From: Gemmatimonadota bacterium
GTDB lineage: Bacteria > Gemmatimonadota > Gemmatimonadetes > JACCXV01
Direction of reading: 5' to 3'
DNA: 9,869 nucleotides
NCBI GenBank assembly: GCA_013696835.1
Contig: JACCXV010000113.1
Span: 1 to 9,869 of the forward strand
Shown here: piece after piece, positions 1 to 6,489 of the stretch
Numbering within the stretch: position 1 is the first letter of the stretch
How the letters are laid out: the number at the start of each line of letters is the position of its first letter
Notes under the pieces: model-generated
Database searches by the model: none
The model's input: only the letters and a program-made list of their open reading frames with translations
Told to the model about the DNA's origin: nothing
Translations under genes and position numbers: made by a program

Positions 1-246
1 AAGCAGCCCGTTCCCATGAAGGTCGTGCCGCTGCCTCCCAGCGAGAGCACCGAGCTGCCCTTCGTGTACGACATCGCGATGGGCGTCCGGCGGGGAGACG
101 ACGAGCTCAAGGCGCGCCTGGAGGAGACGTTACGCAGGCGGCAGGCCGACGTGAGCAAGATCCTCGAGGAGTACGGAGTGCCGGTCTTGGCCCGGCGCGG
201 CCCAGCGGGCTTGCCGCCGGCGGAGGATGACGACGACGACCGCTGA
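1..246 (+). CDS. Quinoprotein-dehydrogenase-associated solute-binding protein, MoxJ/XoxJ type (C-terminal part)
   Basis: This is the last 81 codons of a gene that enters from the left edge; the frame is open from base 1, so the internal ATG at 16 is not the start. The segment around LPFVYDIAMGVRRGD followed by a helix ending in EEYGVPVL matches, from memory, the C-terminus of the family-3 periplasmic binding proteins encoded beside PQQ-dependent alcohol dehydrogenases (MoxJ/XoxJ group, TIGR03871-like). MoxJ/XoxJ proteins are periplasmic partners of methanol dehydrogenase rather than proven transport proteins. The protein ends in an acidic DDDDDR tail. The next gene is a c-type cytochrome 61 bases downstream, as expected for a dehydrogenase-cytochrome-J module. 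No dehydrogenase is visible, so the substrate (methanol, ethanol, phenylethanol or another alcohol) cannot be named. The family call is fairly sure, the exact subfamily less so. Confidence 0.75.
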   Translation, partial: KQPVPMKVVPLPPSESTELPFVYDIAMGVRRGDDELKARLEETLRRRQADVSKILEEYGVPVLARRGPAGLPPAEDDDDDR

Positions 247-298
247 CCCCGCGGGCGGAGGGAGACACTTCACGGGCCGCCCCGCTGAGAACGTAAAC

Positions 299-305
299 GG
301 AGGAG
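299..305 (+). promoter_or_regulatory. Ribosome binding site that fixes the cytochrome start
   Basis: GGAGGAG lies just upstream of the ATG at 308. It supports this start over the in-frame ATG at 227, and the resulting N-terminus is a clean lipoprotein signal peptide. Confidence 0.7.
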
Positions 306-307
306 CC

Positions 308-1264
308 ATGACGACGATTTCCCTGCCCTATCCGTGGTCCACGCGCCGCGCCACGCTCATTCCCCTGCTGGCGATCGCGCTGACCGCGTGCGGCGGCGGC
401 AGCGAACCGCAGGACGACCTCGACGCCGACACCACCGCCATGCAGGAGGAGATTACGCCCGCCCCCGACCCATCGGATGACGCCATGGCGGAGACGGGCA
501 CCGACAGCGTTTCGATCTCCTCCCCCACCGCTCCGGCGGCCGTGGAGCAGCCCGAGCTCGACGACACGGCCGTTTCGCGCACCGCCGCGACCCCGCAGAA
601 GGCCGCTGCCCCGGCGGAGCGTGCACGCCGCACAGAGCCTGCCGCCTCCGCAGAAGTCGCAACCGCGCCGGCACCGAACGCCGCGTCCGAGCCCCGTTCC
701 TCTGCGAGCGACTCGCCGCCCGGCGCATCCGCGCCCCAGTCTTCGGCGGCCCAACCGGCGCAGGTCTCATCGTCCTCCGCGCCATCGTCGGCCAACGACT
801 CGCAGTCTTCCCCGAGCGACACGGAAGCCGCGACTGGCGCCGTCGCCACGGCGGCCGCGGACACGCCCACGACGGGCACGAGCCAGGCCGGCGCGGGGGG
901 CGCCGCCGGAGGCGAAGGTGCCGCGGCAGGCGAAGGCAAGGCATCGCTCGTGGCCTCGCCCCCCGTGTACAACGGCTGGAAGGTATACGCGGCGAACTGC
1001 GAGCGGTGTCACGGGCAGGACGTGCTGGGGAGCTCCTTCGCGCCCGACCTGCGGAGGTCGATCACGGTCGCCAGCGTGCAGGGCGGCGGGCCCGTGACGC
1101 ATGACGCCTTCATCGGGACGGTGACCGCCGGGAGAATCGCCAAGGGGATGCCGCCCTGGAAGGATCTACTGAGCCCGGAGCAGATCGAGAGCATCTACGC
1201 CTACATCTCGGCTCGCGCCGCCGGGAAGCTGGCACCCGGCCGGCCCACACGCGAAGGCGGCTGA
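308..1264 (+). CDS. Lipoprotein c-type cytochrome with long Ala/Ser/Pro tether, probable electron acceptor of a quinoprotein dehydrogenase
   Basis: A 318-residue protein. The ATG at 308 is preceded by GGAGGAG at 299-305; an upstream in-frame ATG at 227 would overlap the previous gene and spoil the signal peptide. Residues 1-28 form a lipoprotein signal ending in the lipobox LTAC, with Cys28 as lipidation site. Residues about 29-215 are low-complexity Ala, Ser, Pro and Thr with scattered acidic residues and look disordered. The C-terminal 100 residues are a class I cytochrome c domain: heme site C231-E-R-C-H235 and a distal-ligand candidate Met281 in GMPPW. The end, IYAYISARAAG followed by GRP, resembles cytochromes associated with PQQ alcohol dehydrogenases (c-550/PedF-like). 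Inferred role: take electrons from the periplasmic quinoprotein and pass them toward a terminal oxidase. The stop overlaps the next start (TGATG), implying coupled translation. The tether is unusually long; whether it reaches from the inner or outer membrane is unknown. Confidence 0.85.
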   Translation: MTTISLPYPWSTRRATLIPLLAIALTACGGGSEPQDDLDADTTAMQEEITPAPDPSDDAMAETGTDSVSISSPTAPAAVEQPELDDTAVSRTAATPQKAAAPAERARRTEPAASAEVATAPAPNAASEPRSSASDSPPGASAPQSSAAQPAQVSSSSAPSSANDSQSSPSDTEAATGAVATAAADTPTTGTSQAGAGGAAGGEGAAAGEGKASLVASPPVYNGWKVYAANCERCHGQDVLGSSFAPDLRRSITVASVQGGGPVTHDAFIGTVTAGRIAKGMPPWKDLLSPEQIESIYAYISARAAGKLAPGRPTREGG

Positions 1265-2085
1265 TGGGTCGCCTGCTCGCGAGCGCAGGGCTAGCGCTAG
1301 GCGTCGCGTTCTCCGCAGCCGGAGGCTTGCCGGCTCAGGCAGCCCCGACGCTCACGGCAGCGCGGGTGAAGGCCGTGCTCGCCGCGGCGACACCCGAGAA
1401 GCCGGCGGACCTGGGTGGCAAGGATCTGTCGGGGCTGGACCTGTCGGGGATGAGCTTGAAAGGGGCCAAGCTCGCGGACGCCGTGCTCAAGGGCACTCGT
1501 CTCGTCAAGGCGGACCTCTCGGGGGCCAATCTCTTCGGGGCGAACCTCACTGAGGCGGACCTGTCGGAGGCGAACCTGGCCGGTGCCAACCTCGACGTCG
1601 CCGTCCTGCGCGATGCGAAGTTCCGCGGCGCGAAGCTGCAGGGCGCGAGCCTCTTCGCCACCATCGCGGAGCGGACGGACTTCAGCGGCGCCGACCTCTC
1701 CGACACGCGCATCATCGGGTACCTGAAGGAGGCCGATCTCTCCGGCGCCAAGCTGGTGAACACGAACATGGGCGCCGACCGCGGCAACCAGCCGATGGGT
1801 GTGATGAAGACGAACCTCACCGGTGCGAACCTCCAGCGAGCGATCCTCACGGGCGCCAACCTTACCAAGGTCGACTTCACGCGTGCGGATCTTACGGGCG
1901 CAGACCTGGCGGGTGCCGACCTCACGCTTGCCGAGCTTACGGAGGCCAACATGACCGGCGTCCGGCGCGACAGGGTGAAGGGCATCGACCGAGCCCTGAA
2001 CGTCGACAAGGCACGCTGGGGCTCGGCCTCGACATCCAGGGGCAAGGCTCCTTCCACCCCTGCTGCGCCCAGCGGATCAAGATGA
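1264..2085 (+). CDS. Secreted pentapeptide-repeat protein
   Basis: A 273-residue protein. The ATG overlaps the cytochrome stop (TGATG), with GAAGG at 1253-1257 as ribosome binding site. Residues 1-26 look like a Sec signal peptide with a cleavage site after AQA, so the protein is probably periplasmic. Residues about 48-235 are A(D/N)LxX pentapeptide repeats (for example DLSGANLFGANLTEADL) predicted to form a right-handed quadrilateral beta-helix. A non-repeat insertion around residues 170-183 (GADRGNQPMG) divides the array. The C-terminus, after about residue 245, is a Ser/Pro-rich tail. No catalytic motif is visible. The last codon overlaps the next start (ATGA), so it is locked between a cytochrome and a beta-propeller of a quinoprotein operon. 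A scaffold or docking role for the periplasmic electron-transfer complex is inference. Most known cytoplasmic pentapeptide proteins, such as DNA-gyrase mimics of the Qnr type, would not be exported. Confidence 0.85.
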   Translation: MGRLLASAGLALGVAFSAAGGLPAQAAPTLTAARVKAVLAAATPEKPADLGGKDLSGLDLSGMSLKGAKLADAVLKGTRLVKADLSGANLFGANLTEADLSEANLAGANLDVAVLRDAKFRGAKLQGASLFATIAERTDFSGADLSDTRIIGYLKEADLSGAKLVNTNMGADRGNQPMGVMKTNLTGANLQRAILTGANLTKVDFTRADLTGADLAGADLTLAELTEANMTGVRRDRVKGIDRALNVDKARWGSASTSRGKAPSTPAAPSGSR

Positions 2086-3269
2086 CGGACGCGACGAAAC
2101 CCCTGCAGCGGCAGAGCCCGTGCGACCCGTCGCGGGGCGCGCGACAGCGCCTGGCATGCATCCTCCTGTTCGTCACGGGCACAGCGGCGTTCATGGCATG
2201 CGGCGATCGCGAATCTGAGCGAGCGGACGAAGAGTCGGCTGCCGCGGAGTCCGGGGGCGAGGAGTCGGCGGCCGTGAAGTCCGGCGCCGACGCAGCCGGG
2301 CGGGGTGCAGCCGGCCCGCTGGTCTACGTCACCAACGAGGACTCTGACGACCTCACGATCATCGATTCCGAGCGCGACAGCGTCGTCGCCACGATCGCCG
2401 TTGGGAAGCGTCCACGGGGCGTGCAAGTGAGCCCCGACGGCAGGACGATCTACGTCGCCGTCAGCGGATCGCCCAAGGCCCCGCCCGGCACCGACGAGGA
2501 GACGCTCCCCCCGCCCGACAAGTCCGCCGACGGCATCGCGGTGGTGGATGCCGCCACGCATGAGGTGCGTGCGAAGCTTCCGGGCGGCTCCGACCCCGAG
2601 CAGTTCGCCGTGCATCCCGACGGATCACGGATCTACGTCTCGAACGAGGATGCGGCCACCGCGACCGTGCTCGACGTCGCTTCCGGCCGCGTGCTGGCCA
2701 CGATCCCGGTCGGGGTCGAGCCGGAGGGCGTGGCCATCCGACCCGACGGGAAGGTCGTCTACGTCTCGGCCGAGACGGATCACGACATCACCGTCATCGA
2801 CACCGAGACGAATCGGCCGGTTGGCAGGTTCGTGGTCGGCGAGCGGCCCCGGGCGATCGCGTTCTCACCCAACGGCACACGCGCTTACGTGACCTCGGAG
2901 CTCGGAAGCACCGTCGCGGTGGTGGACGCCGCGACGCACAAGGTGCTGCACACGATCCGACTGGAGGGCAAGAACGTGAAGCCCATGGGCGTGGCGGTCG
3001 CACCGGACGGGCAGCGGATCTACGTGGCCACCGGGAGGGGGGGCAGCGTCGCCGTGATCGACGTGGGCACGAACGAGGTTACGGGCACGATTCCCGTCGG
3101 GACACGCCCATGGGGGATCGCGCTAACCCCGGACGGCGGGAAGCTCTATGCCGCGAACGGCTCCGGCAACGACGTCTCCGTGGTCGACGCCGCTCAGGGA
3201 CGGGTCATCGCGACGCTGTCGGCAGGCAAGGGCCCGTGGGGCGTGGCGGTCGGGCCCAGAACCCGCTAG
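2082..3269 (+). CDS. YVTN-family seven-bladed beta-propeller lipoprotein, PQQ-dependent-catabolism-associated type
   Basis: A 395-residue protein whose ATG overlaps the preceding stop (ATGA). Residues 1-40 carry a basic stretch, a hydrophobic core and the lipobox FMAC, with Cys40 as lipidation site, followed by a charged Glu/Ala/Gly linker to about residue 80. Seven YVTN-type repeats follow, each starting with a form of YV(T/S/A) and ending in PDGxxx; the first begins YVTNEDSDDLTIIDS and the last begins YAANGSGNDVSVVDA. The second blade contains an insertion of about 20 residues rich in Pro (including LPPPDKSADG). Seven repeats plus a quinoprotein context match the PQQ-dependent-catabolism beta-propeller family (TIGR03866-like, recalled and not searched). 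Its biochemical role in that family is not established; binding or stabilising a periplasmic partner is inference. Last gene of the operon, facing a gene on the other strand. Confidence 0.85.
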   Translation: MTDATKPLQRQSPCDPSRGARQRLACILLFVTGTAAFMACGDRESERADEESAAAESGGEESAAVKSGADAAGRGAAGPLVYVTNEDSDDLTIIDSERDSVVATIAVGKRPRGVQVSPDGRTIYVAVSGSPKAPPGTDEETLPPPDKSADGIAVVDAATHEVRAKLPGGSDPEQFAVHPDGSRIYVSNEDAATATVLDVASGRVLATIPVGVEPEGVAIRPDGKVVYVSAETDHDITVIDTETNRPVGRFVVGERPRAIAFSPNGTRAYVTSELGSTVAVVDAATHKVLHTIRLEGKNVKPMGVAVAPDGQRIYVATGRGGSVAVIDVGTNEVTGTIPVGTRPWGIALTPDGGKLYAANGSGNDVSVVDAAQGRVIATLSAGKGPWGVAVGPRTR

Positions 3270-3279
3270 CAGTAGCGCT

Positions 3280-3309
3280 CACGCGGAGTAACGCCATCAG
3301 CGCCGCGTG
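3280..3309. terminator. Possible bidirectional hairpin between convergent genes
   Basis: CACGCGG at 3280-3286 and CCGCGTG at 3303-3309 can form a 7-bp stem with a 16-base loop. It sits in the 57-base gap between the convergent propeller and DoxX genes, where a shared terminator is expected. There is no T tract on either side, so intrinsic termination is doubtful. Confidence 0.3.
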
Positions 3310-3326
3310 TCTACGACCCGCAGAAC

Positions 3327-3902
3327 TCAGCCGAGGCGCGAGAGAAGGCCGTTCCCGCCTCCTCCGTTCCCCACTAGCCAGCCGTCGAGCCCCCATCTCC
3401 GTCCCGCGCGAGCGACGATGAAGACCAGGAAGCAGGTGATGAGCATGACGTGCAGTCCCTGCTGGTTCAGCCCCAGCCCCCAGCTTCCGATCAGATAGTT
3501 CAGGATCAGCCAGAGCCCGCCGAGGGAGCCCAGCACGGTCAGGGCCCCCAGGGTGAGACTGAGCCCCACCAGTATCTCCCCCACCGCGGTGAGCTTTGCG
3601 AACAGCGCGCCGTTCGGGATCGCGGTCCCCACCAGGAACGCGTGATACCAGGCGGGCGGCCCGCTCTGGGCGTACTCGGTGAGGCGCTCAGGCAGGAAGC
3701 CGATCCAGCGCTCGGAGACGGCGGGCAGGGGCAGGATGCCGCCGGCGAGCGTCCAGGTGATCTTGGTCCAGATTGATTTCAGGAACCACAGGCCAGTGAC
3801 GATGCGAATCGCCGCGAGCCCACGCGCGGGGCCGCGCATCCGCGCCCGATCCTCCCCATCCCGCTCCCGCGCCTCGGATGACTGCGAAGCCACGCTCACC
3901 AT
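3327..3902 (-). CDS. DoxX-family integral membrane protein
   Basis: A 191-residue protein on the minus strand. The ATG at 3902 (reading leftward) is preceded by a strong purine-rich site, GGGGGGAGGAA, at about 3908-3918; the longer open frame back to 4136 is Arg/Pro-rich and antisense to liuB, so it was not used. After a polar N-terminus of about 30 residues come hydrophobic segments: one beginning GLAAIRIVTGLWFLKSI, two close together around residues 100-150 (LTAVGEILVGLSLTLGALT and LGGLWLILNYLIG), and one near the C-terminus (VMLITCFLVFIVARAG). This four-helix layout, with GEILVGLSLTLG in the second helix, is characteristic of DoxX/DoxD-like proteins. Some relatives are thiosulfate:quinone oxidoreductase subunits or help oxidative-stress complexes, but most are uncharacterised. 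A link to the neighbouring quinoprotein module is possible but unproven because the gene is convergent with it. The C-terminus ends in a Gly-rich tail. Confidence 0.8.
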   Translation of the reverse strand: MVSVASQSSEARERDGEDRARMRGPARGLAAIRIVTGLWFLKSIWTKITWTLAGGILPLPAVSERWIGFLPERLTEYAQSGPPAWYHAFLVGTAIPNGALFAKLTAVGEILVGLSLTLGALTVLGSLGGLWLILNYLIGSWGLGLNQQGLHVMLITCFLVFIVARAGRRWGLDGWLVGNGGGGNGLLSRLG

Positions 3903-3933
3903 GGCAGGTTCCTCCCCCCTGAGCCTCGGCCGA

Positions 3934-3942
3934 AATGTATAC
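3934..3942 (-). promoter_or_regulatory. Weak -10-like element upstream of the DoxX-like gene
   Basis: On the minus strand the sequence reads GGTATACATT about 35 bases upstream of the start codon. TATACA shares four of six bases with the sigma-70 -10 consensus in an otherwise GC-rich gap. No convincing -35 box is found 16-18 bases upstream (GGTTCC is there), so this is tentative. Confidence 0.25.
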
Positions 3943-3984
3943 CTCGCTCGTGGATGCGGGAACCGAGGACCTTCCGGCGCTCGC

Positions 3985-4013
3985 TTGTAGGGGGTGGGAG
4001 GCGCTGCTATTGT
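3985..4013 (+). promoter_or_regulatory. Extended -10 promoter candidate for the leucine-degradation operon
   Basis: TTGTAG at 3985-3990 (three of six to TTGACA) is followed after exactly 17 bases by TATTGT at 4008-4013 (four of six to TATAAT). The -10 box is preceded by TGC at 4005-4007, which gives an extended -10. Transcription would start about 7 bases after the -10 box, at roughly 4019-4022, that is at or next to the ATG at 4022, predicting a leaderless or nearly leaderless mRNA. A GGGAGG at 3996-4001 would instead serve a TTG start at 4010; the two readings exclude each other. Confidence 0.45.
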
Positions 4014-4021
4014 TCGCGGCC

Positions 4022-5629
4022 ATGCAGGCCCTCCCCACGAGCGTCGATCCCCGGTCCCACGCGTTCCACCACAACCGCCAGGCCTTCGAAGCCCTGCTCG
4101 CGGACCTTCGCGGCCGTCTGGCGCGCGTGCGCGCACCGGGCGACGCCGCGGCCGTGGAGCGACAGCGCGCGCGCGGCAAGCTCCTGGCGCGGGAACGCGT
4201 CGAGCGGCTGCTGGATCCGGACACGTCCTTCCTCGAGCTCTCCCCGCTCGCGGCGGAGGACCTCCACGGCGGCGAGGTTCCCTCGGCCGGGGTGGTGACC
4301 GGGATCGGCCGCGTCGCGCAGCGCGAGTGCGTGATCGTCGCGAACGATGCGGTGGTGAAGGGCGGCACCTACTACCCGGAGACGATCCGCAAGCACATCC
4401 GCGCGCAGGAGATCGCGCTCGAGAACCGTCTGCCCGCGATCTACCTGGTGGACTCGGGCGGCGTGTTCCTGCCGCTGCAGGCCGAGGTCTTCCCGGATCG
4501 GGAGGACTTCGGCCGGATCTTCTACAACCAGGCGCAGATGTCCGCCCGCGGCATTCCCCAGCTGGCCGTGGTCATGGGGATGTGCACCGCCGGCGGCGCC
4601 TACGTGCCGGCCATGTCCGACGAGAACGTGATCGTGCGCGGCACGGCGACGATCTACCTCGCCGGCCCGCCGCTGGTGAAGGCCGCGACGGGGGAGGAAG
4701 TGACGCCCGAAGAGCTCGGGGGGGCGGAGATGCACTCGCGCATGTCCGGGGTCACCGACCACCTGGCGGAGAACGACGAGCAGGCGCTCGATATCTGCCG
4801 CGCGGCGGTGGCGAACCTGGGCCCTCGCGCCCTCACGGACCTCGCCCGCCACGACCCGGAGGAGCCGCTCTATCCCGTCGAGGAGATCTACGGCATCCTG
4901 CCGGCGGACGTTCGCCAGCCCTACGAGGTGCGCGAGGTGATAGCGCGGCTGGTGGACGGAAGTCGCTTCCACGAGTTCAAGGCCGCCTACGGTCCGACCC
5001 TGGTGACGGGCTTCGCGCGCTGGCTGGGGTATCCGGTGGGCATCCTCGCGAACAACGGCGTGCTGTTCCGCGAGTCCGCCCTCAAGGGGGCGCACTTCGT
5101 GGAGCTGTGTGCCCAGCGGCGGATTCCGCTCGTCTTCCTGCAGAACATCACCGGCTTCATGGTCGGAAAGCGCTACGAGGAGGGGGGCATCATCCGCGCC
5201 GGTGCCAAGATGGTGCAGGCCGTCGCGACGGCCGCCGTGCCGCGCTTCACGGTGCTGATCGGCGCCTCCCACGGCGCGGGGAACTACGCGATGTGCGGGC
5301 GCGGATACCTTCCGCGCTTCCTGTTCGCCTGGCCCAACTCGCGGATCTCCGTGATGGGGGCGGAGCAGGCCGCCCAGGTGCTGGTGACCGTCAAGCGCGA
5401 CCAGCTCGCCAAGCGCGGTGCGTCGCTCAGCGACCAGGAAGCCGCCGCCATCGCCGACCCCATCCTCGCCAAGTACGCCGCGGAGGGCAGTCCGTACTAC
5501 GCGACGGCGCGCCTCTGGGACGACGGCATCCTGGATCCCGCGGACACGCGTGCGGCGATCGGGTTGTGCATCGCGGCCAGCCTGAACGCGCCGATTCCGG
5601 AGACGCGCTGGCCGGTGTTCCGGATGTGA
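4022..5629 (+). CDS. liuB: Methylcrotonyl-CoA carboxylase beta subunit (carboxyltransferase)
   Basis: A 535-residue protein, the usual length of MCC beta subunits. It transfers carboxyl from biotin to 3-methylcrotonyl-CoA to give 3-methylglutaconyl-CoA in leucine and isovalerate breakdown, acting in the cytoplasm with the biotinylated alpha subunit. The N-terminal crotonase-like half has GMCTAGGAYVPAMSDE at residues 186-201 and TIYLAGPPLVKAATGEEV soon after. The C-terminal half has QNITGFMVG from residue 374 and GASHGAGNYAMCGRGYLPR from residue 414, the oxyanion-hole Gly/Ala loops of biotin-dependent carboxyltransferases. The substrate call rests on this motif set and on the next gene being a methylglutaconyl-type hydratase; propionyl- or geranyl-CoA carboxylase is less likely. 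The start is uncertain: ATG 4022 fits a leaderless mRNA, while TTG 4010 has a ribosome binding site 8 bases upstream (GGGAGG, 3996-4001). Stop at 5627-5629, 13 bases before the next start. Confidence 0.92.
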   Translation: MQALPTSVDPRSHAFHHNRQAFEALLADLRGRLARVRAPGDAAAVERQRARGKLLARERVERLLDPDTSFLELSPLAAEDLHGGEVPSAGVVTGIGRVAQRECVIVANDAVVKGGTYYPETIRKHIRAQEIALENRLPAIYLVDSGGVFLPLQAEVFPDREDFGRIFYNQAQMSARGIPQLAVVMGMCTAGGAYVPAMSDENVIVRGTATIYLAGPPLVKAATGEEVTPEELGGAEMHSRMSGVTDHLAENDEQALDICRAAVANLGPRALTDLARHDPEEPLYPVEEIYGILPADVRQPYEVREVIARLVDGSRFHEFKAAYGPTLVTGFARWLGYPVGILANNGVLFRESALKGAHFVELCAQRRIPLVFLQNITGFMVGKRYEEGGIIRAGAKMVQAVATAAVPRFTVLIGASHGAGNYAMCGRGYLPRFLFAWPNSRISVMGAEQAAQVLVTVKRDQLAKRGASLSDQEAAAIADPILAKYAAEGSPYYATARLWDDGILDPADTRAAIGLCIAASLNAPIPETRWPVFRM

Positions 5630-5642
5630 GGGAGATGTCGCA

Positions 5643-6488
5643 GTGACGTACGAGACGCTGCGCGTCGAGCATGACGGCTCCCGGGCGCGCGTGACGCTCG
5701 CGCGCCCGGACGTGCGGAACGCGTTCAACGCGGCGATGATCGCGGAGCTCACCGCGTGCTTCGGCGAGCTGGCGGACCGCGAGGAGATGCGGGCGATCGT
5801 CCTCGCCGGAGAGGGTGCGTCGTTCTGCGCCGGTGCGGACGTGAACTGGATGCGCGCGTCGGTGGATGCCTCCGAGGATGAGAACCGCGCCGACGCGCAG
5901 CGCATGGCCACCATGTTCCGCGCGGTCGACGAGTGCCCCGTGCCGGTGGTCGGCCGCGTGCAGGGCGTCGCCTTCGGTGGCGGCGTCGGGCTCGTCTCGT
6001 GCTGCGACGTGGTCATCGCGGCGGAGGACGCGAGCTTCTGCTTCTCGGAGGTGCGGCTCGGCATCCTGCCCGCCGTGATCTCCACCTTCGCCCTGGCCAA
6101 GATCGGCCGCGGACAGGCACGGCGCTGGTTCCTGACCGCGGAGGTGCTCTCCGCGGCGCGTGCCCGAGAGATCGGACTCGTCCACGAGGTCGTCCCGCCC
6201 GACCGCCTGGACGCCGGTGTGGAGGGGATCCTCCACGCCGTCTGCTCCAACGGCCCGCAGGCGGTGCGCGAGGCGAAGGCGCTGATCCGCCGCGTCGCCG
6301 AACTGGAGCGGGGTGCGGCCATCGAGCACTGCGCGGAGACGATCGCCCGCGTACGCGTGTCCCGAGAAGGGCAGGAGGGGCTGCGAGCCTTCCTCGACAA
6401 GCGCCTGCCAGTCTGGCGCAGGCGCGGAGGCTCGGCTGGCACCCTGCCGACGGCCGGCGGTGAGCCCACCGGAGAGCGGAAGGCGTAG
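5643..6488 (+). CDS. liuC: Methylglutaconyl-CoA hydratase (enoyl-CoA hydratase/isomerase family)
   Basis: A 281-residue crotonase-fold protein starting at GTG 5643, with GGGAG at 5630-5634 as ribosome binding site. It is predicted to hydrate 3-methylglutaconyl-CoA to HMG-CoA, the step between the carboxylase before it and the lyase after it. Visible motifs are ASFCAGADVNWM (CoA and oxyanion loop, near residue 60), FGGGVGLVSCCD from residue 111, and FSEVRLGILPAVIST with Glu136. Glu136 corresponds to the acid/base Glu164 of rat mitochondrial enoyl-CoA hydratase. The position of the second classical Glu (rat Glu144) is Gly116 here; I recall bacterial LiuC-type proteins also having Gly there, so activity need not be lost. 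The segment ARRWFLTAEVLSAARAREIGLVHEVV is also LiuC-like. The last 20 or so residues are a basic, Gly-rich extension. The next gene starts two bases after the TAG stop. Confidence 0.9.
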   Translation: MTYETLRVEHDGSRARVTLARPDVRNAFNAAMIAELTACFGELADREEMRAIVLAGEGASFCAGADVNWMRASVDASEDENRADAQRMATMFRAVDECPVPVVGRVQGVAFGGGVGLVSCCDVVIAAEDASFCFSEVRLGILPAVISTFALAKIGRGQARRWFLTAEVLSAARAREIGLVHEVVPPDRLDAGVEGILHAVCSNGPQAVREAKALIRRVAELERGAAIEHCAETIARVRVSREGQEGLRAFLDKRLPVWRRRGGSAGTLPTAGGEPTGERKA

Positions 6489-6489
6489 C

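Noticed and set aside
227..307. Longer start for the cytochrome at ATG 227
   Set aside because: It would overlap the preceding gene and add a Gly/Pro-rich leader before the lipoprotein signal; the strong ribosome binding site at 299-305 supports ATG 308.
1430..1960. Regular short DNA periodicity that could be a tandem repeat array or CRISPR
   Set aside because: It is the 15-base codon periodicity of the pentapeptide repeats; there are no identical direct repeats separated by unique spacers.
1335..2615. A 426-residue minus-strand open frame with repeated RSAPVRSA-like units
   Set aside because: The repeats are the reverse-strand image of the pentapeptide repeats; no ribosome binding site or family match, and the plus-strand genes explain the region.
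3032..3048. G7 run in the propeller gene as a second frameshift site
   Set aside because: The reading frame and blade pattern continue without interruption across it.
3903..4136. N-terminal extension of the DoxX-like protein to 4136
   Set aside because: It reads Arg/Pro/Gly-rich sequence antisense to the start of liuB, while a strong ribosome binding site sits just upstream of 3902.
3994..5646. A 550-residue plus-strand frame overlapping liuB
   Set aside because: Arg/Gly/Ala/Pro-rich out-of-frame translation of liuB with no domain.
4007..6469. An 820-residue open frame on the minus strand
   Set aside because: It lies fully antisense to liuB and liuC, which have complete family motifs. Its composition (Arg, Gly, His, Ala) is typical of an antisense frame in very GC-rich DNA.
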